DNA of 64,000 nt from Portulaca oleracea (taxonomy: Eukaryota > Streptophyta > Magnoliopsida > Caryophyllales > Portulacaceae): the NCBI GenBank assembly GCA_029582165.1, contig CM055870.1:11731832-11795831 (forward strand). Reading direction: 5' to 3'. A program made the position numbers and the translations under genes. Under the pieces are notes generated by a model, which saw nothing but the letters and a program-made list of their open reading frames with translations, had not been told where the DNA came from and searched no databases. Of this stretch, positions 9,961 through 21,083 are shown in pieces (position 1 is the first letter of the stretch; each line of letters opens with the position of its first letter).

Positions 9961-10255
9961 AGGTAAATACAATTTAGACAAAGCAAGATTATAACAAGAA
10001 ATTAAAGTGTTTATGTTTATCTAAAATCAATATCAACCATTGTATTTAAACGAAAATTATATTTGATATTTTTCATTTCTTAGGAAAAACTATTATTTTG
10101 AATAAGATGAACTCGATTCATTATAAATTTCTGAAAAAGTATTAATTTAATTTATTATGGCCTTCTTCTTTCGGTAGATATGCTTATCAATAAGGAAAAA
10201 AGCAAGCAGTATATGTATTGATAATTATTTCTTAGGAAAAACTATTATTTCAAAT

Positions 10256-11996
10256 AAAGCTTTAGTGTTTGACATTTTGGTTAAGTGTCCTGGTAAAATC
10301 TCTCTTACTGCTGATTTTTGGAGTTTCTGTACGGGTGATTCTTACATGTGTATAACTACCCATTTCGTAACAAATGAGTGGAAGCTTCAAGACTTTGTGT
10401 TATGCTTTACATGTTTTCCCCTCCATATAATGGTTCCTTGATTAGTGATAAGTTTTCTAAGTTGTTAGTTGAGAGTGGGTGAAACATTGAGAATAAGTTG
10501 ATGGCTATTACGTTGGATAATGCTATAAACAATGATACATTTGTCAAGTTCTACATGATTAATTTGTTGTCCATGGGTGCTTTGAACTTGGGATGTCGAC
10601 TTCATGATGCGATGTGCTGCACATGTAATTAACTTGATTGTAAAATCGAGTATAAAAGAGCTTGATGTTGTTATAAAGAAGGTTAGGGAGAGTGTGAAAT
10701 ACGTGAAAGGTTCACCTTCAAGGCTTGTCAAGTTCTTAGAGGCGGCAAGAGATAAAAATGTTGTTATGTTAGAAAGTTAAAGCATGATGTGGTGACAAGA
10801 TGAAATTCAACATATCTTATGCTTGAGAGTGCATTGTATTACAGAACAATTTTTGCTCATCTTGCCATTATTGATAAGAATTATACATCTTGTCCTTCTC
10901 TTTATGAATGGAATAAAGTTGATGTGTTGACAAAATTTCTCAAGCATTTTTATGATGTGACTTAGCTTTTTTCGAGGAGTAAGTATCCTACACCCAATAT
11001 GTTTTTCCATGGTGTTTGGCAAATACAACACCATTTACAAGAGGAGGATTTGAATCATGATCCTTTCATAAAGAAAATGGTGGATAGAATGCAAAGAAAG
11101 TTTGATGCTTATTGGCAAGAATGTAACTTAGTATTGGCCGCCGCTGTTGTCTTGGATCCTCGTTATAAGTTGAAAGCCGTTGAAATTGCTTATACTAAAA
11201 TCTACGGAAAAGTAGAGGGCGCAACAAGGAAGCAAGTTCATGATGCATTGATTGCTCTTTTTAAAGAGTACAAAGTGAATGAACCAGATTTGCAACATTC
11301 ACAAGCTACGCAGAATATGCCTACTGCCAACACCCAAAATGAAGCTGATGGTGATGGTGCTTACTGTATGATGATGTAAGTTTATTTCATTTTTTTTTAC
11401 ACTATAACAGTTTTTTAATTCATGGTCTTATTTTTATTTTATTATCTATTTTAGGAGTTGGAAGCATATCCTATGAATTCACGTTTATTTGCAGCGAAAT
11501 CAGAGTTAGATTTCTACTTGGAAGAACCACGTATAGATAGAAAACTTGAGTTGGATGTCTTGGTGTTTTGGAAATCACTTATGTTTCGTTGTCCTGTTTT
11601 AGTCAAGCTTGCACGTAATGTATTGAGTATCCCAATTACTTCGGTTACTTTGGAATCCACTTTTAGTGTTGGGGGTCGAATTTCGAAGCCAACTAGGTGT
11701 TCTTTGACTCTGGAGAATGTTCAATCTTTGATCTGCACTACGAGTCGGATATTTGGTTTGAAAGGTAACCTTATATTTACTCTCTTATTCTTTCATGTTA
11801 AGTGTTATTCTATTATGTTAACAAGCTACAAACATTAATCACTTAAGAACTACATACTAATTATTATCATGTTGGTTTCTTCAGAGGAGGATCAAGATCA
11901 TGTTGATGACTCAAAAGAGGAAAGTACTTACCTAGATCTACAAGCATCGGTTTCCGAAGGACTTGGAGCTACACATGACCCTCTTGAAGTGGACTA
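10256..11996 (+). pseudogene. hAT transposase pseudogene (zinc-finger BED / Ricesleeper type)
   Basis: Segments in order match plant Ricesleeper-like hAT transposases. LTADFWSF...YMCITTHFV lies near 10304-10350. RCAAHVINLIVKSSI starts near 10610. At about 10786-10830 a TR-stop-NSTYLML segment occurs, where the usual tryptophan is TGA. AAAVVLDPRYKLKAVE (hAT-like RNase-H fold region) lies at about 11136-11185. The C-terminal dimerisation domain lies at 11540-11720, with VLSIPITSVTLESTFSVGGR. Two introns look plausible: about 11377-11454 (GTAAGT...TTTTAG) and 11772-11884 (GGTAACC...TTTCAG). The last exon ends with TAA-type stop codon TAG/TAA context at 11995. It is broken by at least three stops and one frame change between 10700 and 10790. 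The N-terminal BED zinc finger was not found, so the copy is 5'-truncated and inactive. Confidence 0.85.
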
Positions 11997-12339
11997 AGAA
12001 TGCTTGGATGAGTTGGAATTAGATGAACATGAGAAGGAGCTTGGTTTAGTATTCTAAATATCGTAATTTGTTTGTAGCTTCTTTGGCAATTATTGTAAAC
12101 TTTAAGATCATCGAAAGACGTTTTGTGCTCGTTTGGATCTTTTGTATTTGGTTTGTGAACTTGTAACTTTGGACTTGTATTGTAAGTTTGAAATTTAAGT
12201 TTGTGGACAACATGGACAGATCTTGGTCGGATTGTGGAACGAATTTGGTATGCTAGGGAAAGAGTGTTCTATTTATTAATTCAACATGTTACAAATTATT
12301 GAAGGTAGAAGTAGTGAAGCACCGTCATGTCAAGCAGAG

Positions 12340-12486
12340 GTAAATCGAACATCGGACATCCAGGTCCGGGTCCGGGTCTGAAAAAACTGTTCGATTGTTA
12401 ATCCGAACAGGGTTCGGGTTTGATTTTTGGTCCGATGTCCGATTGTCTGAACCTGTATTCAACCCGGACCCGGATTTTTGAAAGCC
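12340..12486. mobile_element. Right subterminal region of the hAT element
   Basis: A cluster of TCCGGGTCCGGGTC, TCCGAACAGGGTTCGGG and CCCGGACCCGG words ends in TTTTTGAAAGCCCTA. Read inward, the end is TAGGGCTTTC, which fits the TAGGG-type TIR of the element at 27317-27963. A matching left end and TSD were not found upstream of the transposase, in line with 5' truncation. Confidence 0.6.
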
Positions 12487-12489
12487 CTA

Positions 12490-13520
12490 GTGAGGGTTTG
12501 GTAGTTAATTTGGTTTCTTACCTTCCGTGTGGATTTTCTTTCTCACCTTTAGTGTGAGTTTTCTTTCTCGCCTTGGTGCGACTCAAGTAGATATGAAGAT
12601 ATTTGGTTGAAGAGATTATATGTATACTGCTAATTTTCTTCTGAAAATGGTTCAACCATGGAAGTTCATATGGTTCTATCAAGATAGTCTTTTTTTTCAA
12701 GAATCATTCATCTGATCAAATAAATTTCAGCAACTTCAAAAAGTTATACTATAATATTTTTTAGTAGTTCAAGAAAGATTTAAAAATGTCGAAGAACGCG
12801 GTTAGTAGCCTGGAAAATATTGTATGTTCAGAGCAGGTTGAAATCAAATTTATCATTAACGTTTTGAATATAAGAATTTATATATATTGATGTGATAGAT
12901 TTATTCCTTGTTGGACCATGTTCATTGCAGATATATGATTTTTCGTTAATGAATATATTTCTTCTTTTATAAAAGAAAAGTTGAGTAAACTTAGGTAAGT
13001 TTAGGTAGAAGTAGATATTGTATTTCTTTAAAAATACGAATATTTAGGTATGTTCAGATAGACAAAGTAGAATTGGATTACAGTAGCTAAAGTTAAATTG
13101 TGGTAAGTCATAGTGCAAAAAAAAAAAAAGAAAAAAACATGTGCAATTTAAATTGTGAAGACATTTTGCTATTAATCAATTACTGATATGTCTTTTAAGG
13201 AAAGAAAATTCTAATAAAATAACAAAACATGGCATTCTCCTTTTGGTGAACCATTTTTTTCAGTGTATTCCCACTAAACAGTAAACATGAGCAATAACGA
13301 TACGGCATGACGGCAACACAAACATAACATGATGAATTCATAATTAAAATTGACTCTGACCTCAAAATAAAAAATAATAGAAATTGATTCTCACTTAAAA
13401 TCACATGCTAAATTTCAGTAATTGAAGGCATAAGATAGGGACAAGTGTAATACGGCGATGGCAGCCTGGAAGGCTTTATTCATGAGAAAGGATCCAAATG
13501 AACATAGGACAACATAGGCG
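12490..13520. other. No gene seen
   Basis: AT-rich sequence with CCTTGGTGCGACTC and TTAGGTAAGTTTAGG words, a poly-A run near 13118-13136, and short frames without recognisable similarity. Confidence 0.35.
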
Positions 13521-13521
13521 T

Positions 13522-13797
13522 AAAGTCCGGTAAATTCGGGTCGTAAATCAAATCCGGTTAATATTAAAATTTAGATGTGAAAATTAAGTTTAGACCTGGT
13601 TTTTACTTGTCAAATTGGATCAAATAATTCAAACGTTGTCCAATTTCAATCAAAGTTGGATAGGAATAATTGAAAAAAGAGAAATATTATGTCTTAATAT
13701 TCGGTCAATGTAAAAATTGGTTTCAAACCTAAACTAATTTTGTTTCGAGTCATGCGATTTCGGACATTAAGGTCGGATAAAATCTTACCAACGCTTA
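13522..13797. mobile_element. Possible decayed hAT-like element with CCGG words near the ends
   Basis: GCGTAAAGTCCGGTAAATTC on the left and TCGGATAAAATCTTACCAACGC on the right resemble the ends of the 2968-3416 class, but there is no clear 8-bp duplication. Tentative. Confidence 0.3.
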
Positions 13798-13799
13798 TA

Positions 13800-15287
13800 T
13801 GGCACCCTTGCAGCATTTTCTTAAGTCTTCTAAATAGTTAAGTTTTAAAAAGAACATTATTAATATTTATTATAAATTTTGTCATAAATTTATCATCATT
13901 ATTATTATAAAATTTATAAGTATATGTAAATTTATATATTTATCATCAAATTTTATCAATTAATAATTTTCTTTTGATTAAACTAAATATGGAAGACCTT
14001 GAGTCCTTGATAAATCCTCAATGATATGGAGTATAATTTGCGACTAGGTTTGGCTGTTGAGCGTTAATCTGTGAAACCACACATACCTAAATGGTTAATC
14101 ATTTTTATTAGTATCATATTTCCATGTGTGACTCTACCATTGTTTCTTCCTCGAGAATTTGCTTTGCATTTCTTTAAAACTGCATCATGCTTTGAATATT
14201 GACAAAATGATTGAGACTTTCATTTTATATATTTGAAAGCTACATAGCTAAATAACAACCTTTTACTTGTGTATATCCGCTATTAGCCCGTTTTCAAGCC
14301 CTTTGATCACTCCTTTTTGATAACTTATATTACAAACCTTGATCATATACTTATTTTTCCCTTAAAACGTTGCTTGGAGTGTTTAGAGAGTGTGGAGTTG
14401 AGTTAATTGTGGTACATTTTGTCGTTTGGTTTGTTGGTAATATTGTGATTTGAAAATGTTGAGATTGATGCCCACTTTTGTAGCTTTGTTCCAAGTTAAC
14501 TTTGGAAACTTGCCTAGTGTCGTAAATATTTATGGATTTTGTTTTTCTTTGCCATTCAAGAATAGAAAAAAAAGAAAAAAATTGAAAATAAGTTAAAAAG
14601 AAAAAATTAGAGAAACCCCAAAAAGAATGAAAAAAAGATAATAAAGTGTTTGACTTACTACATTTGAGGCGGTTTCCAATTATGTTTTGGGGATAGCTTG
14701 ACTGTTTATGAGTGGTCAGAGTGAACATAAGTATTGATTTGGTGAGGTTTAGCGCCGAGCTTTGACTTTTAGCTCCACTTAACCCAAATATTTTTCACTC
14801 CTTACCCATTAACCTTAGCTCTGTTACCATTTTAAAAGTCCTGTTTATTGTCGTTTGTACATTGCATAGTAACGGTGGAGAGTTGAGATTATGAGCAAAC
14901 TTACAGTAGGTCGATACTTTGGTTAGAGTATTGAGAGAACCATGCTTATACAAACATTCAGACACATAAGTGAAGTGTTTATACATTTGCTAAAGTGAGG
15001 TTGCTTTCAGTCTACCTAGTTTCATTCTTAACATGTGCCTAATTGCTTCTTTGATGATTAGAAGGTGATTAGTTTTGATCTTGATGAGTGTAATTCTTGT
15101 AAAATCTTTTCAAAGCTTCCCTTTTTCTTGTATATATTGATTTTGATCCCCTCTTAGGCCGTACGTACTAGGTTAGATTTGGTTGATTGAAATGTTCTGT
15201 TGATTCTTTCCCAAGGAGGAGTGTAAATAAAAGAGACTTTGTTTCCATCTTTTGTTTCTTTTGAGTCATTTTCTTTTTTCTTTTTTA
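13800..15287. other. No gene seen
   Basis: No coding frame of quality. A minus-strand frame at 14351-14728 is lysine/serine/phenylalanine-rich because of poly-A/T runs and has no recognised domain. CACTTAACCC and TTGCATAG words occur without repeat structure. Confidence 0.35.
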
Positions 15288-15292
15288 CTTTG

Positions 15293-15585
15293 TGTAACGC
15301 CCCGGCCCCTCCCGGGCCGCATACATTACCAATAACTGCTTCAAGGATCGCTGACTGGCCCCACAAATCACCACGAGTCTTTCCAGCGTGTTTCGTCCTC
15401 GCTCGCACGCTGCCTGGGAAAACTTCCCAGGAGGTCACCAATCCTGAGACTACTCCCAGCTAAGCACACTTAACTGAGGAGTTCCCAACGGATGAGGTAC
15501 CATAAAAGAAGGTGCACCTTGGTGATATAAGTAGTCATTTCGATCCTTTTAAGCCACACTTAACCATACAACTCGGGGTGTTACA
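15293..15585 (-). mobile_element. Cassandra-type TRIM retrotransposon, solo LTR
   Basis: On the minus strand the LTR starts TGTAACACCCCGAGTTG and ends CCGGGGCGTTACA, 293 bp. It is flanked by the perfect 5-bp duplication CTTTG (15288-15292 and 15586-15590). It contains a 5S rRNA-like segment, the defining mark of Cassandra elements. No second LTR or primer site is present next to it, so it is a solo LTR left by recombination. It is distinctly GC-richer than the flanking DNA. Cassandra encodes no protein, and none is seen here. Confidence 0.9.
15415..15500 (-). ncRNA. 5S rRNA-like segment within the Cassandra LTR
   Basis: On minus, AGTTAAGTGTGCTTAGC corresponds to the 5S internal promoter A box (AGTTAAGCGTGCTTGGGC in plants). 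GGTGACCTCCTGGGAAGT matches the C-box region exactly over that span. The spacing between the two fits 5S RNA. The 5' third of 5S is diverged, so this is a promoter-bearing derivative and not a 5S gene. Confidence 0.85.
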
Positions 15586-15768
15586 CTTTGAGTCTTTCTT
15601 TTCTTTTGAGTCATGATTTGCCTGGGAATAAACAAGGACAGAGCATGGGGGATTAGATAAGTGTTTTTTTGTATATATGTGAATTTGGATGTAATACCAA
15701 GCTAAATAAAGAAATTTGAATGGTTTGATTACTCTAACTAATTCCAAACCTATATACATAATTTATTA

Positions 15769-16301
15769 CTCCCTCCGTTCCATATTAACTGTCATATTTG
15801 AAATTGTGTAGTGAAACATTAAAAGTCTTGACCATACGTTTCTCCATATATACAATGACTTGTTACATAAGATTAGTGTCATTAGATTTGTAATGAAAAA
15901 TAATATCATAAAAGTATAATATTGCAATTATTAATATAATATTATACTCCCTCCTTCCCATTTTATCAATCACTTTAACTAATTTTATTTTTTTTTCATA
16001 ATATCTATTATTTTATAATTCCAATAACACATTAATTACTAATTTATCAAATTAATCTTATGGATTACATCTTTTTCTTCCATTTTTTTTATTCACCATT
16101 TTTCTTTTTTTAATCATCATTTTATTCACCATTTCCATATTTCCAAGAAAATAAATTAATGTAGAGTGGTTTTTTTTATTATTTTGGAAATTTCGTTTAA
16201 AAGTGATGAATAATTTGAAAATGAGCGAGTAAAAGAAATCATCAATCAACATTGAAAATCATCACAATTAAATATATGACAATTAATATGGAACATGGGA
16301 A
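15769..16301. mobile_element. Stowaway MITE (outer, interrupted)
   Basis: The left end CTCCCTCCGTTCCATATTAA and the right end (reverse complement TTCCCATGTTCCATATTAAT) form a TIR, flanked by TA (15767-15768 and 16302-16303). A second Stowaway at 15947-16229 is inserted within it. Confidence 0.75.
15947..16229. mobile_element. Stowaway MITE (nested)
   Basis: The left end CTCCCTCCTTCCCATTTTAT and the right end (reverse complement CTCGCTCATTTTCAAATTAT), flanked by TA on both sides. It lies wholly inside the outer Stowaway, so it inserted later. Confidence 0.7.
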
Positions 16302-16304
16302 TAT

Positions 16305-17470
16305 ATTAATCTACAATTAATAGTAGCAAAATCCCTTTGATTCTCCCCCAATTATAGGAACTTTAACATTTTCCCCCTTTCTTTACCAAAGAAAAAAAAA
16401 GAAGAAAAAAAAGAAACTACCCCCAAATTTCCTCATCATGCATGTGCCCGTCAAGTCTCCAACTTCTTCAATATCCTTCCTCTTCCTTATGTGCCAACAA
16501 CTTTTGTTATCATTGTGAAGCTTTACCTATCTGCTTAGTGATGACTCGGACTGTAAATGTAACAATTGTCTTTTTCTTACTCTTCCTTATGTGCTCTCAT
16601 TTCTTTTCCTTTATTCACATCTCCTTCTTTACGTTTGTTGTTGCTTGAAATTGAAACTTCACTTCAAAATATGTGGGTTTAATAACTATATTTGAAAGAG
16701 TAAAATTATATTGTAGGCTTCAAATTATGTGAGTATTAAAAATATAAAATTTATTATTTTTATAATGATATTTCTTTGACAGCAATAGTAGTTATACATT
16801 AGGAGATTAGTAAAATAAGTTATAATTATCAAATTATGTTATAGTTTTACTTGAGCAAATTTTTTAGTAAAAAAGGATATTATAATAAGTAACTTTATCA
16901 ATATCCCAAAATAAGTTAGGTTGTATGAGGGAGTAACTTTCCCTACTAGATATTGTAATTACAACTATGTAAATTTATTAAAATTTCATGTTATTTATGC
17001 AATAATTTATTTTAATGAGAATTAAAAGCTAGCTAAATTATCTGTTTCACAGTAATCTTTTTGTATAAAAATGCCCCCTTTTTATAATGTATATTATCTT
17101 GAGTATAATATAATAGTTCTTTTCGACACCTAAAAAAACAATTTCATCATTCATTTGAGTAACTTATTTTCGTACCCAAAAAAAATAATATACTTTCTCC
17201 ATCTAAAATTTTCAATCACCATAAGACACTTGCAACTAATGTGTGAATTTTTTTTACTATTAACCTCACTATGTAGTATGTATACAATAGTCTAATGTAT
17301 GAAACTCATAGTGACACTATTAGATTTACAAGAGAGTACAATTTGATAAAAATATAAATTTCTTTAGGACTCGGGAAAATTTCTAAAGTAAACTTTCCAA
17401 GTATCCCCATGAATTAACGGATCGAAAGAGAATGATTATTCTTCAAGAGGCTTGATTTCATTTTTCTATG
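16305..17470. other. No gene seen
   Basis: A hydrophobic plus-strand frame at 16442-16648 (68 codons) has no recognised similarity and sits in C/T-rich sequence. ATACTTTCTCCATC near 17190 could be a decayed Stowaway end. The rest is AT-rich. Confidence 0.3.
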
Positions 17471-17471
17471 G

Positions 17472-17926
17472 GTTTTTGGACGTTAATACACTGTACTTTA
17501 GGAGTGTTGGACAACAATGTATTGAACTTTTTCCTTGGATAATAATATACTATACTTTAAAATTTTCACTAAATTAATGTCATGTAAGCAAGTCCAAATA
17601 AGCAAAGATGAATTCTGTTTTTTAGCAAACAAAAAACACTGTTTACATTAGCGAAAATGTGGAGTGATGAGGTGTTAATTGAAAAAAATAATTAAATTTC
17701 ACTTGCACTTGCTAACAATGCCTGATATAACATTAATTTAGTAAAGATTAATTTTAATTTTTTGCTCCTCAACCCGCCATGTAATACCATCACCGAGTCA
17801 GTCACCGCTGGAATCGTTTCAAGTGTATTATTATCCAACCTTCCCAAAGTACAATATATTATTGTCCAAGAAAAAAGTTATTGTCCTACACCTCCAAAAT
17901 ACAGTGTATTAGCGTCTAATAACACT
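17472..17926. mobile_element. Foldback-type MITE (CACTGTA...TTGGACAA family)
   Basis: Long imperfect TIRs of about 75-90 bp. The left reads TTGGACGTTAATACACTGTA and the right, in reverse complement, TTAGACGCTAATACACTGTA. Both arms continue with TTGGACAATAATATA-type words. A single arm of the same family is at 7016-7130. Confidence 0.75.
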
Positions 17927-17997
17927 TTTTCTATTGTGTATCTTTATTTTCGTTAATTGTTTGAATAACCCATAATTAACATTTTTGCCCAAGACTA

Positions 17998-18342
17998 GCC
18001 CAGTTCTTTGGTCAAGTTAAATTAGTTAAGTCAGGATAAGTTAGAAAATGATAAGATAGGAAATGATAAGATATGTTTGAGTTAAGTTAGTTGTTGAGTG
18101 AAAATATTTTATTGATAAAATTTTAATATTTTGGGTGAAATATATGAAAAAGTTATAAGTGTTGGAAAAAGTGTATTGATTTGAGATTAAAATAATATTA
18201 TTTAAATTTCTTTTTTATTTAAAAATTTATTTTTGGTTTGAGTGTTTTTTGGGGAGTTGGGTTAGGTTAGGTTAGGATAAATTAAGTTAAGTTATACTAC
18301 GTATTAGATTAGTTAGGTTTAACTCAACTAAAGAACATGACC
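17998..18342. mobile_element. MITE with GTTCTTT ends and TTAAGTTAGG interior
   Basis: The left end GCCCAGTTCTTTGGTCAAG and the right end (reverse complement GGTCATGTTCTTTAGTTGAG) form TIRs continuing into AGTTAAAT/AGTTAAAC. It is related to the element at 30847-31033. Confidence 0.75.
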
Positions 18343-18344
18343 TA

Positions 18345-19723
18345 AAAAATGAACCAATGAGAAATAAAAAAAAATAAACTAAAAGTGAAAACAAGTAGTC
18401 TGGGGACTTATGTGAGCCACTAGCTGGCATGGATGCCACGTGGCAAGTCGTCGATCCATTGCTTTTGGGCAGTCCAAAGACTGCATTTGGCATGGAGTAC
18501 CTAGGCCACTGACATATTTCCAAACTATAGCTCTCGAAATTGAAATAATGTCATAAGATTAACAAATCAAATGAACAAAAAACAAGAAAGAGGAAAGGGA
18601 GTTGTTCATTAATTTTTATTGAGAATTAATAAACGGAGAACAAAACTCCAAAATCGTGAACCATAGGATTTATATTTGGGGGTAAGGCTACAAATATGAA
18701 AATAAATTTTTTTGGGTTCGTCAGTTCGAAGAATGACTCTACTATATCAATTTAAATTAAAAGAAAGAGTAGAAAGAGAGGCTTATTATTTCTTTTTTGA
18801 TTTTGTTATCTGAGCATGCCAATTAATGGAACGGAATCGAGAAAAATAAAAGAAACAAAGTATAAGGACATTTTACGCGGGCATGGATATCTTTATAGAT
18901 GGGAACATAAATTAAGAATAACGAATAAATAAATTGAGCATTCTAACATCAATTTTTAATCAATTGAAGGGGCATAGATCGATACAAGGGTTAGAGGGAG
19001 AAGAGAATTGAGTTGGCATAGTGTCAATGCTCCTCAGTCAACTCGGGGTGCTGAAAGGTGGTGAAATAAGTGAATATTTATGGTGGACACTGAGAGTGAA
19101 GGTTAGGTCAAATGAAAAGGCCTCTATCACGCCGCGTGGTTTAGAGGTGTCTGGATACTAATTTTTGTTCAACATTTAACTCAGGTAAAGTTATGAATAC
19201 GGGTCTGGATCCCGACTTGACATGCCATGCCTCTGTGTTTGACCTGATTTCATCTTTTTCATGGATGTTGGGATGGATTTGACGTGGGTTTTAGACTGGG
19301 TCGTCCATTGTACTTCTCCGTCTAACAACAAATGAAGATCGTCCATTCACATATCCAATTATGCCATCCATTAATATATATCAATAACATCATCATTTCA
19401 CAAATTAAAAAAAAAAACACGCTCACTATTTGCAAAAGAACTGTCTCATCTATGTTCACCCCTGAATTTAATTCCTTCTTATTGACTTATTATAAAAGAT
19501 GGAATGTGGAAGTTAATTAATCTCATTAATCATTTTAATCTCCATGTTAGCCAACATGCACCCAACACCCCATCCATTCTCCTCCTCCTAAGTCACTCAC
19601 CCTCCATTCAACTAGAAATCTGTTTACAATAACACCCTCTATCCCGATCCTCACTCTCTCTCTTTGTAAGTCTATCTTTTCCCCTCTCCACTTCTTCTAT
19701 TCTCTCTTATTCACCTTCTGCTG
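18345..19723. other. No gene seen
   Basis: Mixed non-coding sequence. The minus-strand frame at 18287-18523 has a balanced composition but no recognised domain, and overlaps a MITE end. GCCACGTGGCAAG at 18435-18447 includes a CACGTG (G-box) hexamer, unsupported by any nearby gene. Confidence 0.35.
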
Positions 19724-19728
19724 CCTAA

Positions 19729-21083
19729 TGATAAGTGCTTTTTAAAGCTATATTTTTAGGGGATTTTGATAGTGAATTAGGGATAACTTTGATTGTAAAC
19801 CTTGATTTATATTCCAAATTCCCTATTACGCTTGGTATTGTTTTTGATACAAATTTGTAGGTTTTTGAGGCCAAAACACCCACATTCTCTCAACTTTTGG
19901 CAAGAATGAACACGCCACGGACCTCTATTTGTCAAGACCCGACCATGGCACGAAACGGAGCAAAACCTCCACGGCCAGAGGTCATCACGGTCAGTCCGTG
20001 GTACGGACTTGTACTAACATCACGGACCGTGCGACCTTGTTTGGGCAGCCCGTGGCAGCCTCGGCCGGGTCGCGCCATTATGTTCTCGTGAATAGAAAAA
20101 GATTGGATGCGGTGGTTATTTTGATTCATCTATCATCCTTCCTTCGTTCTAGTGCCGTCAAAAAGAGAGAGAGCCCTAATACTTTCATACTAATCCTCTT
20201 CCCCAATCTATCAAGATTCAAGATCGAATCGAGTCAAGAGAGGCAAGGATCAAGATTCGAGAAGAAATCATCAACGCTCGCGAAGAAGGCTCTACCCTGG
20301 GATCGAAACACTCGACGGTTGTATTCTTCGTAGTGTTTCTTTATTTTCATATTCCTTCTTTGTTTTGAGATTCGATTGTGATGATTGGAACTTGTTTCGT
20401 GTTTTCATTGAATATAAGTGAGTAGATTTCTTGAATTCTAGGGTTTTGCAACCCGAAACAATATAGTTTGATTGAATGTTCTAGGTTAGGCATGAATTCT
20501 TCTTTTGAATAGAAGGTTGTGTTCTTCATGTTCATGGGTGTTATTTAAGTATTTGAATACTTGTGATTTGAGATTAACCTGAGAAGTACTGAAAGGTGAA
20601 TTAGGATAATCTGACTACTAACCTTTCTATCTAGCTTTGTGAAATTTGAGAAAAGAATAGCAAATTAGGGAACCATTTTTATAACCAGAATATTTGAGGC
20701 CTTCAACTTTGATTAACTTGAAAAGCATACGAAAGTTGTAATTTAGGTTAATTGAGGTAATTCTATTAGCATCGAAAGAGCAGTAGAGTTCTTATGGTTA
20801 TCGTTCTTGATTCATTCTTGAATGTATGATTGTGCAAGCTAGGTTTCAATAATCGAACTCATTGTTAGGAAAGTAATTCCCTAGAAATATTTCTCCCTTG
20901 ATTGAATCTTTGATTAATTTCCCTGCTTTATTAGTCCTGATTAGTTGTTAGACCTTTCCAAAACCTAAAACCCGGTTGGCTTAGCAATCACATAGAGAAC
21001 TAGTTTACTGCGTTGCTAATTGAGTCCCTGTGGGATCGACCTTGACGTGATACTCCGCACACCGTGCGTTTGCGGCCCTGCCA
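19729..21083 (+). mobile_element. Probable solo LTR (Ty3/gypsy, Athila/Tat-like)
   Basis: Starts TGATAAGTGC and ends GCGGCCCTGCCA, with flanks CCTAA and CCCAA (4 of 5 bases equal). The near-3' text TCCCTGTGGGATCGACC and GTGATACTCCGCAC is typical of the 3' part of plant Athila/Tat-type LTRs. No primer site follows and no pol frame is nearby. A cluster of CACGG/CCGTG words lies at 19911-20060, including CACGGACCGTG. The borders are good guesses rather than proven. Confidence 0.6.

Noticed and set aside
15415..15500. Genuine 5S rRNA gene
   Set aside because: Only the internal promoter part is conserved, and it sits within TSD-bounded LTR ends.
16442..16648. Hydrophobic plus-strand frame as a small membrane protein
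   Set aside because: C/T-rich sequence gives Phe/Leu/Ser-rich translation by chance; no conserved motif.
18287..18523. Minus-strand 78-codon frame as a small gene
   Set aside because: No similarity recognised, no promoter or splice context, and it overlaps a MITE end.
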